NCBI GenBank assembly: GCA_007922305.1
Contig: ML677343.1
Location: 34,203,483 to 34,267,482 of the forward strand
Direction: 5' to 3'
Length of the DNA stretch: 64,000 nt
From: Dermatemys mawii
Taxonomy: Eukaryota; Chordata; Testudines; Dermatemydidae
In this document: in pieces, positions 34,146 to 46,132 of the stretch
Position numbering within the stretch: position 1 is the first letter of the stretch
Layout: each line of letters begins with the position of its first letter
The notes under the pieces: generated by a model
Databases searched by the model: none
What the model was told of the DNA's origin: nothing
What the model saw: only the letters and a program-made list of their open reading frames with translations
Translations under genes and position numbers: made by a program

Positions 34146-35924
34146 AATATCCCTTTGCCTACTAGCAAAGAGTACCCCTTACAAGTGTAGTGTAATCAGG
34201 GGCCGGGCGTTACGAGTGAGGTCAGAGCTGTGAGATGTAAGGGTTTCTTTTAAATGTAAGAAAAATGCGGAAAAAATTATGTTTTAACTAAATTGAAACA
34301 TATGTTGGGTGATTCAGCTACCCTGTGATGTCATAAGCTCATGACCCAGCCTTCCCTTGTCATTGAAATCAAATGGTACCGTTTCTTGTTTTCTGTATTT
34401 CTCTAAGAAACAATTAAAAAATAAACAGGAGGTTGGGGGGTTATTTAAATATGAATTTTAGAAAAAAGCATATTTTGTTGTTCTAATCTTCTACCCTTCA
34501 AACGTAACGTGCAGAGCAGTAAAAGATGGAATTAAACCTAAATACACAGTTGAGGATTGTGAGCCACCAATCACAAGCCATTCACGTTTAGCTCTTGCAG
34601 TTATTCTAACCAGAACTTAAACCAAACTGTACTAATATATTTAACTTTACATTCCTTTTCACATTTGTAAGATCCACCTACTGACAGTTTCTGTGAACAT
34701 TAACAGGTCATTAAAAAAAAACGTTAACTAAACCAATGTTATAGAATACAAACTGAAGAACTCCTCCTCCACCAAAACCCCCCAAAGGACATGTGAACAG
34801 CTGCCTTAGAAAATGCCTCACTAATAGATTAATCGTGGAGTGCTTCTGAAAGTAAATCAGTTGTGGCTTAGTCAGGCCAATGCAGGGTCCATAGCAGCAT
34901 TCTGAATTCCTCTTGAAAATGTATTAGGTCAAGCACAAAATCTTCTCTGTGACCTCAACCCTGATGATGAATAAACTGTTTACTTGTTTATTTTTAAAAA
35001 TATTAATCTGCCCCAGCAAACAGGCCAGGCCTGCTGGCCAAGTCAGTATCTCTGTCTGTCTAGTTTCTAGCATGTTTGCTAGGTGATACAATGGTCACCA
35101 TTAAAAAAAAAAGAAGACGTCATTGTTTTTCAACAGTTCCCATACTGTTGTATCTGAGATACATTTTTTCTCAGTGCTTAAAGAAGAAAATAACTCCATT
35201 GTTGTCTTTTTAATTTCATTTTGGTTTCAGCATTTTGTAACATTTTAAAAAATAAATTTGAATGTTTTTTTAACAAAAGTGGTTTTGAACCACAAATAGA
35301 AATATTTCATTGAAAAATGTTGAAGCAGAACATTTTTACTATTTCATATCTATCTCTATCTATCTATATCTATATAGATATATATATGTATTTGACACAA
35401 ACAATTAAGTGAAACTGACTCATTTGCTAACCATTTTGGTATAATCAAATCCACATTTTTGGCCAGCTCTTCTTGTGGTAACTGTGGGTAAAGCAACCTA
35501 CTGTGCTTTATGAACCGTGTTTTATACCAGGCCTTTGAGTCTTGAAAGCTGTCAGTTGTCTGGTAAGATAGACATTGTTCCCCCCATAAAGAATATGCTA
35601 CTTACTCTCCCTTGCCGTTCTAGGGAGTGTTATTTCAGTATTCATCCAGAGGGTGTGTTATGTGCAGAATTCATAACTCATAGAATTTTTGCATACTGTG
35701 TACTTTGCCTTTACTGTCTATTTGGGTGGTCTCTGGCTCCGGGATCCTGTTGCCTGTAGGAGCCAATATGTCCATTCTCTGTTGCAACTGAACACACCAC
35801 CATCTCCCCTGTGACAGACTCATAACCACACCCTTCCTGGTGTGGGAAAGAGAAGCACAAACAACTGGTGCCACTCCTGACTGGAACAGCTAATGCTTCT
35901 TTCAAAGAAGAAATCTTCCCAGAC
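34146..35924. other. Unassigned non-coding DNA
   Basis: AT-rich, no gene. A (TATC)n-type microsatellite lies at 35348-35390. Confidence 0.5.
35348..35390. repeat. TATC/TATA microsatellite
   Basis: Interrupted CTAT units pass into a TA-rich run. Confidence 0.8.
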
Positions 35925-37065
35925 ACGCAGTGGTCCAAACAGCACTGAAGAACCCAATCCTGGATACTTCAGTCCTAACCAGTGTCAAACCTCCTCTTCC
36001 TGAGCAAACATATAACTTGTAGTTGCCCTTCTCCTAATTTAATGTAAATGAATTGAACTCTGTAGAACGGGCATGATTTGGATTTAGGCCAGGATGTGGA
36101 ATTGAAACTGCTTTCCTGGCACACTGATGAATGATCTCCTTGTGTCAATAGACAGAGATCAGACATCCATTCTCCTCCTCCTGGCCTCTCTGCAGCTTTT
36201 GATGTAGTACTGCTGCATTGCCTGAGAGCTAACAGAGATTCAGCATAATGCATTAAAATGGTGGAGTCCTCTTTGGAGGGATGCATCCCATGAGCTGTGA
36301 TAGGAAACTACCCCTACCACAAGACCCCTCAGTTGTAGAGTTCCACTTGATCAGTTCTCTGATGTTGAAAAGGACCAGTAGTCATGGACTCAAATGCCAG
36401 CAATATGCAGATTATGCCCAGTTCTTTCTGTCCTTCACCACATACAGCCACACCACGACCATTAAGGTGGCCCAGTACTTGAGATGATCTCATCCATTGA
36501 TGAGCAGTTGAAGCTGAACCTGAACAAAACAGAGGTGATGCTGGTGGGCAGAAGAAAGTACATGGTGCCGTCTCCTTTGGTTGAACGGTCACATACCCAT
36601 TGGGTTAATTCAGTCCTGAGTCTAGGAGTACTCTTGGGTTCCTTGCTGATGCTGAGGTCTCACATAGCAGCATCTGTGAACAAGGCTTCCTGCCATTTCC
36701 AGGTGGTTAGGAGACTCTGTTCCCCCCCGATAGTTGAAGAACCAGGCCTCAGTTATTCATGCTTTCATCACCTTTGGGCTGGTCTCTTTCTATGCAATAT
36801 ATTTGGGCATGAAACCTTCAGCACTTGGGAAACTCCAATTAGTACAAACCAGTGCAGCGCTGGTCCTCAGCAACACAGGATACCACAAGCACATCCTACC
36901 TGTCCTCTGCTCTCCATTCTCTCTTCTCATAGACTTTTGAATCAGGTTCAACGTCGTAATCCTTATCTTTAACATGCTCCACGGGTTGTGCCCGAGTTAC
37001 CTAAAGACCATCTAAAGCTCCAGGATAAAGACCATTGTTGACTCTCTGTTCCTGTGGCAAAATGG
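35925..37065 (+). pseudogene. L2-type LINE reverse transcriptase relic A
   Basis: The + strand first reads a degenerate 'LKNPILDTSVLTSVK' (about 35945-35990), matching the L2 'LKKPxLDPxxLxNYRPVSN' RT entry. At 36380-36430 'GLKCQQYADYAQFFLS' follows. The catalytic box YADD has become YADY. From 36484 a 162-codon frame begins with 'DEQLKLNLNKTEVMLVGRR' (the usual LKLNxDKTEVLLIG), then 'LSLGVLLGSLL' and the region following the RT. Near 36980 'HGLCPSYLK' gives the C-terminal block. Frame changes at about 36480 and 36730 inactivate it. It encoded the polymerase for target-primed retrotransposition. A 0.7-kb insert separates it from its downstream part. Confidence 0.8.
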
Positions 37066-37066
37066 A

Positions 37067-37797
37067 ACTGTGATAGTGTGTTCACCCCATACCTGAACAC
37101 ACTAGGATGGCTCAGAAGGGGTTAGGATGGCTCAGAAAGGGCCAATTAATCTTCTAGGCCACACCAAGGGGAGAGTTAGGCTTGATTGATAAGGCTAATT
37201 GACAGTGAAGCCCAGCTGCACGGGGGCAGGCTGAACTTGTATAAATCAAGGAAGTTGTGAGCAGTAAGGGAGCTGCCAGGAGAGATTCTGTAGTTGCTCT
37301 CTGGGCAGAGAGAAGCAGGTAGAAGGAAACACAGGTAAGCAAAAGCCCTGGATCCTGTCTCTGATGGAAGGGGTATCCCCAGAGGTGTTTCTGGGAAAGG
37401 CAGAGTAGGAAGAAGCCAGGGAAGGAGTAGACCTCGGCTGCTGCTGATAAGGTACCTGGGTTCCACCCATAGTGGGTGGGCCTGGATTCCCCTACCAGCA
37501 GCTGGAGAAGTGGCACAGACTGGGAATTACAGAAGATTGTCTGAGATGGCACATAGGCAGATTGTCTGGTGGGACTTGGATATCCTAGAAGCAGAAACCA
37601 AAAATGATCTGGTCAGAGTGGAGTCATGAAGAGACAGCACTCTATTTCCTCGAGAGTGGGAAGGCCTGGGGATGAGCAGACGACAGAGCGGGATGTTAGA
37701 CCAGACCTAGCAGTGTGTGAACCATGTTGCAGGAGTGGTCAACATAAGAGTAAAACTGGTCTGTGAAGGAGTCAGAAGTTTCCACCATATTGGACTG
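37067..37797. mobile_element. LTR-like insert splitting the L2 relic
   Basis: The insert starts 'tgatagtgtgttcacc'. It has a TATAAAT at about 37239 and a following stretch rich in 'gggagctgcc' and 'aagccagggaagg' that resembles a retroelement LTR, but no polyadenylation signal or CA end is clear. L2 sequence resumes at about 37798. The pentamer GAACT is present on both sides (about 37060 and 37807), compatible with a short target duplication. It could instead be another retroelement. Confidence 0.4.
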
Positions 37798-38125
37798 CCC
37801 CAGAGAATGAACTCTCCTGAGAACTAAGGACCTTCATAAACTCATCACTTTCTGCTCCAAGTGTGAGTCACATTTCTTTGTCCTTGCCTCCACTAATGTA
37901 AACATCTTACTACAGGGGTGTGTGTGTCGTTTTTTTAAAATTATACTATATAGTTTATTTTATTATACTATATATATCTATCAAAAGACACTCCACTGGC
38001 CCCCTTTCTCTCTGTGGGGAGAGGAAGAGAGAACAAACAACATGAGATAGATGTGCAGTTGTGTTGCTTAATGCACTATAGGAAGGTGCTCAAATACTAC
38101 AGTGATGACCATGGCATAGAACAGA
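37798..38125 (+). mobile_element. L2-type LINE 3' part (continuation of relic A)
   Basis: From 37807 the + strand has a degenerate 'ELSxELRTFINSS' reading, like the L2 C-terminal 'ELPxELRxxxSLxxFK'. At about 38070-38125 'ctataggaaggtgctcaaat' and 'actacagtgatgac' match the 3' untranslated tail of this LINE group. Confidence 0.5.
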
Positions 38126-38229
38126 ATAGAACCTAGGGGCCAGTGTGCACTCTTCTCCTCACACCTCTTACATATAAGCTATGTCCAAGTCCTGCCACTA
38201 TTGCTTCGCAACAGTGCTAAGATATGAGC

Positions 38230-38845
38230 AATTTTTTCTTTCTTTCCAAAAGCTCTCATCCTCTCTGTTACTGAAAGCTCCTCTTCTCCAGCCTCTCTAG
38301 CACCCACAATTCCTTCCATTAGTCACAAACTGTATTGCTCACATCCTCTTCCTTTCCTCTTGAGCTGGACACATTACCCATTTCTCTGAGTCCCTTCATG
38401 GACTCCACCTTCCTCACCATATCAGTTTCCAGGGCCTTCACAACTCTGCCCTTTCCTGCTCATTCACTCTCATCTCTTATCTCCCTCCCATCATCTTGAT
38501 CATCAACAACAACATGCTTGCATTAACAATGCCTTTGTTTGCTTTTCCCAGAATTGTATTCACGCTTTCTTCCATGCTACTTCTGCACATGGTCTTCCTG
38601 AGCTAGTCCAAACTATCACTACTTCCAAATTCAACTCACTTCTTAAGATCCACTTTACTGGTGATGTCTACAAGAAATCAGTCAATTTAAAACATTAATT
38701 TCTTCCCTGTCTCTAGTAGCTAGACCCCTTTTGCATCATGTTTGAAATTAGTTTGTAAGCTCTTTGGAGCAAAGACTATGAGCTACCCAGCATTGTCTTT
38801 GGCACTGAATAATAAAAACAATAATAAATAAATTAATAGGACTCC
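38230..38845 (+). mobile_element. L2-type LINE 3' end, copy B
   Basis: At 38570-38680 'cttccatgctacttctgcac', 'caaattcaactcacttctta' and 'gatccactttactggtgatg' match the end of an L2-like ORF. At 38745-38840 'gtttgtaagctctttggagc' and a polyA-like 'aataataaaaacaataataa' tail are the L2 3' terminus. Confidence 0.6.
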
Positions 38846-38974
38846 TGGGATTTTGGCCTCAGCCCCTCCTCAATGTGCTATTTTAGAAAACTAGTCCTTT
38901 TTTTTCAGCTGAAAAGATGTTTTTGTCCCGGTTCTATTGTTGCATCAAAATACTTTCCTGAAATCTCTTTCTCT

Positions 38975-39790
38975 AAATGCTCCTGCAGCATGTTCCTTGG
39001 AAGAGCCTCCTCATCCCCCCTCCAACTTCTGTGGGGAGTTCCTAAGGGCTGTGTCCTTGTTCCCTTCTTTTCTCTCTCTACGCTTGTATCTATGGGTAAA
39101 CTTATCCTCAAAAACAAATGCAACCACCATCTCTGGGTTGACCACTCACAGATCTTCCTCTCGACTCCATACTGCCTCCTTCTGTCCAAACATAAATCTC
39201 TCCCTGGCTGGTGATGTCTTCTCATGGATATGTACCCAACACCTAAAACTAGCTTGGCTAGAACAGAAGTCTTCATCTATGCCAAAGCTCTCCCCACTAC
39301 TTCCTCTTTCAATCTCTGCGGACAACACCACCATTAAGCCCATCACTCAGGCCTGTAACCTGAGTGTCATCTTCAACTCAGATCTCTCTCTATGGCTCTC
39401 ATCCAGACTGTCTCAGTCTTGCAAATTTATTCAAAATAACATCTCAAAGGTACAGCCTTTCCTATGCAACCACAGAGCTGAACTCTTGTGCAGGCTTTCA
39501 TCATCTCACTTCTTGATTACTGCAACGGCTTTGTCTCTGGCCTTGACAAATACAATCTTGCCATGCTCATATTCATTCAGAATGCGGCTGCAAAGGTCAT
39601 TTTCCTAGCTTGTTTTTTTAGGCATGTCACCTGTCTCTTTGCATCATTCCACAGGCTCCTCTTTCTCTCACATCATACATGAGCTGCTGATGTTCACTTT
39701 CAAGGCTATCTCAGTCTGTCCTCACCCCACCTCTGCCCTCTTGTTCACTGCTGAGATGGTCTCGTTGCTATATTTTCAGGACTCCGGTGC
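38975..39790 (+). pseudogene. L2-type LINE reverse transcriptase relic C
   Basis: At 39028-39075 'LLWGVPKGCVLVPFFSLS' corresponds to the RT motif GVPQGSVLGPLLFSLY. At 39130-39160 'VDHSQIFLS' stands where YADDTQIYLS is expected. The two catalytic aspartates are not both preserved (V-D-H). Further frames give 'SADNTTIKPITQACNLSVIFNSDLSL' in part and 'QAFIISLLDYCNG', 'IQNAAAKVIF' (39488-39605), the usual post-RT region. The copy is disrupted by at least two frameshifts and follows the tail of copy B in the same orientation. Confidence 0.8.
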
Positions 39791-42700
39791 TATATAATTC
39801 AGCACTACTCTGCTCACCCTCACTCTTGTAATTTATATTACACCTGGTCATGGGAGAAAGAATAGTCTGAGATGCTTTGAGTGCAAGGGAAGACTCCTGG
39901 CTAGATTAATGATGCCATGTGTTTAGTTTTTCATAGCCAATGTATTTTCTTCCCTGCTGTGTCTGGTGGGTTTTTTCATTTGATCTTATTCCTGTAAAAT
40001 ACTGGTGCAGTCCAAGCGCTGAGTTCACTCTTAAATCATTCATTCAGTTTGCATATACACTCTCCATCTCCCAAGCCCAAGAATGACGAGGGCTCATTGC
40101 AGCCAATGCATGAGGCCACTATTTCAGGCATTTTCTTGTTTTAAAATACTGTCTGCTAAATGTTTTGAAGACTGCTTCTAGATCTTGGGAGGAGCAAAAC
40201 AGTTTTATCTGTCATTTTAACACAAGTAAGCTATCTGAGGAGGGGAAAAGAGCTAGTCTAGTCTGTACACATTTCAATTTTACATCAGTAAGGACTAAAC
40301 TGACTCATGAGAGCTGTTTAATCTGTAATGGTGCATCTATTGTGCACATAAACTAATAGTCATATAATTTTAATATGCTAAATGACTGTACGTGTTATAG
40401 TAACACGACCGAAATGTTTCTGAGCAGCACCAGAAGAGAGAGGCATTTATTTTTCTGACTTCCTGCTGAATGAAGAATGGAAAATGTGTTGATTTAACTC
40501 TAGAAAAATGCACAATAGATGGAGGGGAGGGGGGAAGACTCTTGTTCCATATCTAATTTCATTAGGAAATTGTAAATGGTAAAATGATGAAGAGGTAACA
40601 TTTCAAGGGGCTGGTAATGCACACATTTTGTGTAACATTAATCATGTGCTTTTAATTTTTCTACAGCATTGCTCTATAGTGTTGTATTCCTGTTTTATGA
40701 TTCGTAGAGAGCTGGGATATAGTATGAAGACATACGTGTTTTGCTTGCCCTGCTGGGAAGATAGACATTTCTGAAGTCCAGCTGGAATTTCAGAAAATGT
40801 ACTTTCGGGAATTTTGTGATGTCACTCTGTAGTGGTAAAGTGGGATCCTAAACTGCCACTGCTATCCTAGCTGAAACTCAAGAGCCTGACTCAAAAAGGC
40901 CCCCACCCAAAAGAATGAAATTTATGGCCATGTGTCTGAGGTTTTGTTACTTTCTGCTAAACCAGATTTTAAACACTTTTCCTCCCTCCCGGCCATCTCT
41001 CATTTTCTGCTTTGTCCTTTCACAGGCTGTTTCTATTCCATGCTTTAAAGAGAGTAAGAGTTGTCTCTGCTGTGGTAATTAAGCTCCCAGGAAACAGCCT
41101 CATTAGAGTAATAAAGAGTAAATAAAGCAGACAAAGACATACTCTTTCCAGTAGCTCAAAGCAGTTGAGCAATGAAGTTAACATCCCACCCACCTACTTG
41201 TACACAGTTTGCAGTATACCTACACAAGCACAGTATGCAATAATGATAGTTTGTGGTAGAAACTGGAGTTTTCTTGTAATCTCTTGTTTCCACGCACTCA
41301 TAGCATTCAGAGGACTTTTGTTATGGGGCTGAAACTTTCCAATCTTGGTCTCTGTTCACAGATGAAGGTTTTTTTTTTTTTAATGTTTGAAGGAATTACT
41401 TGAGTTATTTTTAAGTTATAGAAAAGTTAAATCTTTATTTTAAAAAATGTAGTGACTTGCTTTTGATCACCAGTATCAGAAACAACTGAATCAATAAAAG
41501 CTCTTCCAAACTTGGGCCGTGGTGCCTCATTGACTTCCATGGGGCTCTGCACAGGTGAGTTTCCAGACTGGGGCTTTGCATAGGCATCTACTGTATGAGA
41601 AATAGTTTCCTAGCTGTGTTTTAACAGAGAAACTTAAATGGAAAATGTGTATGAATGAGCGAAAAATCACTTCTGAGCCAGTGCAGGGGACATCTCCGCA
41701 TCGTCCGCATAAAGCAGCACACCTTCTTTGTGACAACTGCCATTCCACTGGAGCGCTGGATGTTCTTCCTGCCTGGGACAGGCTGAAAGTGCTGCTGACG
41801 CTTTACCTAAACGAGATTATAAATGTTTTATTAAAATACACCCAGCAAAATCCATCAAAAACCAAAATGATTTTTTTCTTTTGTGAAGCTGTTGCACTTA
41901 CAATATATTCCAGTATGAAGTTGCTCTGCTAACCCAGCCTTGCTGAAAACAGTCTCTAATCAAACAGTAACAGAAGCAGCAGCCGTGGGGGAAACTCATC
42001 CTTACCCAACCCCTGCCAAATGTGACCCGTATTCTCAGGAGCCCTTTCATCTCAGTGAGGTGTGACAGAACATAGTGGGAACTATTTTAAAAGTTAAAAT
42101 TCATGGGCAGTTTCTTTCTTTTTCTGCTTTAATTCTTCATAAAAATAAAGAAAAACAATACATGGAAAAACAGTCAGTCCCAAGGTGCAGTAAAACGTAC
42201 CGAATATACCAGAAAATGCAAAAGTTAGGGCGGTTAGTAACATCTAGCCCACGGTGCACAAGATGTTCTCGTAGTTACTAGTTTGGCAAGTCAAGTGGTG
42301 ACTCTACTCTGTATGTTAAATAAATAACAATGACAGTAAAAGTGGACCCCATCTGGACCCCAACTTCTGTCTGTGTATATTCAGGCAGCTCATCTTACTT
42401 CAGCCACTAAAGTTACTATTTACTGTATTTTTTTTATTTTTGACAGCCTTACAGAAAGAATGCAGGTGAGAGGGATTCTGTTCTTTCTTGTACATCTCTA
42501 ACGGAATCACTTACTACATTCCGCCTAGCCACAACGATGAAAATAGTTGAAGGAAATGAGACCTGTGCATGTGTCACTTAAGACTGGTGAATATAGCAGC
42601 CTCTGAACTTCGGAGCATCTTGACTTGAACAAAGTACAGTAATGCAGATGAGATTTTGAATTGTAAAAATGGATTATAATTAGGTCTATCTCCTGAAATA

Positions 42701-43674
42701 AAAATCTCCTTTTTATTTAAACTATTACAGCCAGAAGGAAGAAATCTGTGGCCAAAATATGTTTGAATTAAATGTGTCTGACAGTTTTGAGTGAAAGGAA
42801 AAAGTTAATGTCCATTGGAATCTGGCAGTACATTGACTTCTGTGCTTCAGCTAGTAGTAGCAGATTGATTTGAGTCCGTCAAGTCATGGTTTGGAATAAA
42901 CATAGTAGAGATTCCATGTGTTCATTATTTCAATATATTAAAAAGGAATTAAAACAACGAATACTGCTCACCCCTTTTAAAGCGTTATATTAAAAACTCA
43001 CTTTTGAACAGCATTCCTTGTTACACAATGGCCAGGTAGCTCATTGAAAGTGCATGCATAGATCTCCTTAGCTTTTTCAGCAGACTGACTGTGATGGGAG
43101 AATGAAATTAGCAGTAAAAGTATTAAAATATTAATAACAATCATTCTATATCCAGGCTTTGCCAATTAATTATTAATTTTACCTTGAAGGTTAGTGTTAG
43201 AGTCAGACTTTGCTTTTTCATGCCTTCACGTCGCAAGATGTTTGATTTTATTTTTTAAACATTATCAGGTCTCCAGCAAATAACTCTCATTTTATGTGGT
43301 TAGCAGTTGGAATTTACTTTGTATGACTTCATAAAATGAGAGAAAATAATGTGTTCTGAAGGCTTCAGGGAAGAGGTATATTAGCATTGCCTCTGTCATG
43401 TATCCGTAGATCCAATGGATCTGTTTATCCTATTTTACTTTCCTTAAAATAATTGTTGCTTTTTATAAACTTCCTAAATATACACAGTAGGTAAATATTT
43501 TTATATTGTGTGCTCAGAATAATCAGGAAGGGTGCAATGTGAATTTTTTTTGTTGTAATTCAAAAGGGCCCTATAGTTTTAGGAGGGATAGAACACCTCA
43601 TTTGAGCAGGACTAACTTTCAAATGTATCCCAAAACTTCTCTGTTTGTGCTATGAAGTAAACAGAATGCGTGAC
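39791..43674. other. Unassigned non-coding DNA, 3.9 kb
   Basis: No gene or named repeat recognised. A 95-codon frame at 41645-41932 resembles no family. A candidate 19-bp micro-exon with splice-like flanks lies at 42447-42465 (see the findings). Confidence 0.45.
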
Positions 43675-43808
43675 CACTGTTCCCGCTAAGCTGTACGCGC
43701 GCACACAGATCCTAAACCCAGTGCACACGGAAAAACACCGCATGCACAAAAATTTGCACAGAAGAAATTTTTTGCACACACGGCCTGTCAAAAATTAGAG
43801 GGAACATG
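43675..43808 (-). mobile_element. Short MITE with GTTCCC ends, copy 2
   Basis: The + strand has CACTGTTCCCGCTAAGC at the left and GGGAACATGTG at the right, forming the same inverted termini as the element at 5947-6093, and the same 'caaaaatttgcacagaagaa' body. Orientation is opposite to copy 1. Confidence 0.75.
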
Positions 43809-44179
43809 TGTGAGCCTTTTCATTTTGTTCGGTGGGATTTGGGGGTTAGAATAGAAAGTGTTATCCAGTGGTTGGTCTTGAATAAAATACCATTGAACAG
43901 TTTAAGATGGTGCACCACAACATTTTTTAGAAATACATTTTGTGTGTATTAAGCTATTGCCTGTTTTATCCTCCTCGTTAAATACATGTACTTGGGGAAA
44001 TCTTATTTAAATGAATCTACAGCTACAAAAGAAATAAATGCTTTAACAAAAAAAGTATTAATATGAACACAATTCATATAACATTGTATTTGTAAGTTTC
44101 TTAAGCAAGGCAAGCTTTTTAATGCTGCTTCTAATTTTATAGTGAAATATATTTATTTCTTTAATATAAGTCTAGTATT
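43809..44179. other. Unassigned non-coding DNA
   Basis: AT-rich, no gene or repeat seen. Confidence 0.5.
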
Positions 44180-44310
44180 CCTTTGGGCTCCAAATTTAGA
44201 AGCACTTACGCATATGTGTAACTTTACTCTTGAGAAGTCCCACTAGCTTTAGTGGGGGATTATGTGTAAAATTATGCATGTACATAAAAGCTTGCAGGAT
44301 TCAAGCCTTG
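44180..44310. repeat. Palindromic sauropsid repeat
   Basis: A centre TCCCACTAGCTTTAGTGGGG folds back on itself, and the outer arms contain 'gcacttacgcatatgtgtaa' and 'attatgcatgtacataaaag'. It is related to 31105-31215 and 44725-44912. Confidence 0.5.
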
Positions 44311-44724
44311 GTTTGGTGGCTTTGTGTTTCCTATATTGCATCCCAAAGAATAAAAAGATGTGTTTTGTTCATTTTAAGGGGAAATGCCTTTAATTTCTGA
44401 AATTATAAAACATTGTTCTCTCCTGCATCCTTTGTAAATTTTCAAAAACTGATTTTAGAGAGTTATTTCAAAATGAACCAATTTAAGAGGTCACGTCATA
44501 AGACCTAATAGAACCCAGTGGCTCAGAAAAGCTGAACCCCCAAAAGGGATGTAAAAAAAAATGTTTTGGAGATTGTAAAATAACGGGACAATGTTGACAA
44601 ACTATCAATGTTGTATGCATTGGAATTCAATCTCTCTAGGACCTTTTAAGAAAAATTTAAGAAAATTAGCTTTCTTTTTTGAAAATCATATCTTGCTTAT
44701 GAATTCTGATTGTCCCAAGGCCCT

Positions 44725-44912
44725 GATAGGACTACTAGTGTGCTTAAAGTTAAGCATGTGCTTGAATGCTTTGCAGGATAGGGTGCTAATTCTATCTGAT
44801 CCTGAAAATTCTTACATGTGCGCTTAGCTATAAGCACATGAGTAGTTTGTTATGTTCATGGGACTGTGCTCTTTAGTAAAGTATATGCACAGTTGTTTGG
44901 AGGATTGAGGTT
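44725..44912. repeat. Palindromic sauropsid repeat, one half plus one full copy
   Basis: The first piece has 'gtgcttaaagttaagcatgt' and 'gctttgcagga'. The second piece starts 'ctgatcctgaaaattcttac', with 'ataagcacatgagtagttt' and 'gtatatgcacag' in the other arm. This is the 'cctgcaaa...cacttaag' family common in sauropsids. Confidence 0.5.
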
Positions 44913-45560
44913 TATCTTTTGCTTATTTCTCAAGTTAGTTGATATAATTCTCCAAATTTTTATTTCTGTAGAGTTGGTGAATAATTGTGTGTGTTTATTG
45001 TGTGGAAAACAAGGTTGTTCAGGTGAAAATGTTAATTTTTCAAAAATTTAAATTTTTCAGCCTGGACAAACTGGGAAAGACTGGGATTGGTTCTAACCAC
45101 TGCTGGATTTTTTATATCCTTCATTGAGGAAAAATTGTGTTTACAGAAACTGCAAAATTTTGGATAAAACCAGGCCTGCACAGTCTCATGAAAATTTATG
45201 AAAATGTTTTCCCATGCACATAATTGTGAATCGGCAGTTGATACCTTCATAGCTCCAAATACAAATATTATTCCCTCAGTTGTATAGTAAACGGTGTGTC
45301 AATTCCTCTTTGAAGTTGTAACAATAACTTCTTATTAATTTAAGAAAAAGATTGTCAGGGTCAGATTCTGATCTCAGTTGCACAGATATAAATATAGTGT
45401 CACTCAGTCAGTGAATTTACTTTGGATTTACAGTGGTATAAATCAGATTGGGATTGAAGAAATCTGTTCACTGGTAATGAGACTGTCATACTAGGTAAGC
45501 CTACATATGCCCAACATGTGCAGGAGAACAGTGCCTTGTAGAATCTGCCTTTGTTCATGT
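44913..45560. other. Unassigned non-coding DNA
   Basis: No gene or repeat seen. Confidence 0.5.
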
Positions 45561-45568
45561 ATGTACAG

Positions 45569-46132
45569 CAGAGGTCGGTAACCTGTGCCACATGTGTCAA
45601 AGGAGGCTTGTGAGCTGATGTTTAGTGGCACTCTGCTGCCAGATGAGGACCCGGCCGCTGGCCTTGCTCAGCCCACTGCCAGCCTGGATGGACTGAACCC
45701 CAGGCCTGCAGCGGGCCAAGGGGGCCGGCGGACGGAACCCCAGACCGGCATCAGGCTGAGCGGTAATGGCCATATGTCCAGAAGAAACACAGGTAACTTG
45801 TGGAATTGTCTTGTGTGGCTCATTTGTTTTAAAGCGATATTCTTCTTCATTAACAGTACACTAGTATCATACTTATTCCTGGAGGATGCTATGGGACAGT
45901 TAGGACAAGAAAGCACAGAGTATTTAAAAAGTCAGGGCTTATTTACTGCTGGTCTTGGGTTCTGTCTGCCAGCCCCTGCCAATCGGGGTCCCAGCCGTTG
46001 GCTTCGCTCAGCCCGCTGCCAGTCTGGGATTCTGTCTGCTGGCCCCTGTATATGTAAAATTTATTACTTGCACGCGAAACCTTAAATTAATGGAAACTTG
46101 GCACACCACTTCTCAAAGGTTGCCAACCCCTG
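45569..46132. mobile_element. hAT-type non-autonomous element (564 bp)
   Basis: Ends CAGAGGTCGGTAACCT and (complement of right) CAGGGGTTGGCAACCT are inverted repeats. The flanking 8-bp repeats ATGTACAG (45561-45568 and 46133-46140) are identical, a strong target duplication. The interior has a GC-rich module occurring twice (45651-45695 and 45990-46033, both with 'gctcagccc'), and a foreign AT-rich repeat between them (45775-45951). No transposase is present. Confidence 0.92.
45775..45951. repeat. Unclassified 180-bp repeat X, copy 1
   Basis: This block begins 'gtccagaagaaacacagg' and ends near 'gggcttatttactgctg'. It is very similar to 47937-48115 and differs in base composition from the GC-rich hAT element that surrounds it. 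Both strands stay open over about 40 codons, in both copies, in part of the block. I do not recognise its family. Confidence 0.75.

Noticed and set aside
37067..37797. Confident full retroviral LTR
   Set aside because: No clear CA end, polyadenylation signal or target duplication longer than five bases, so it is kept only as LTR-like.
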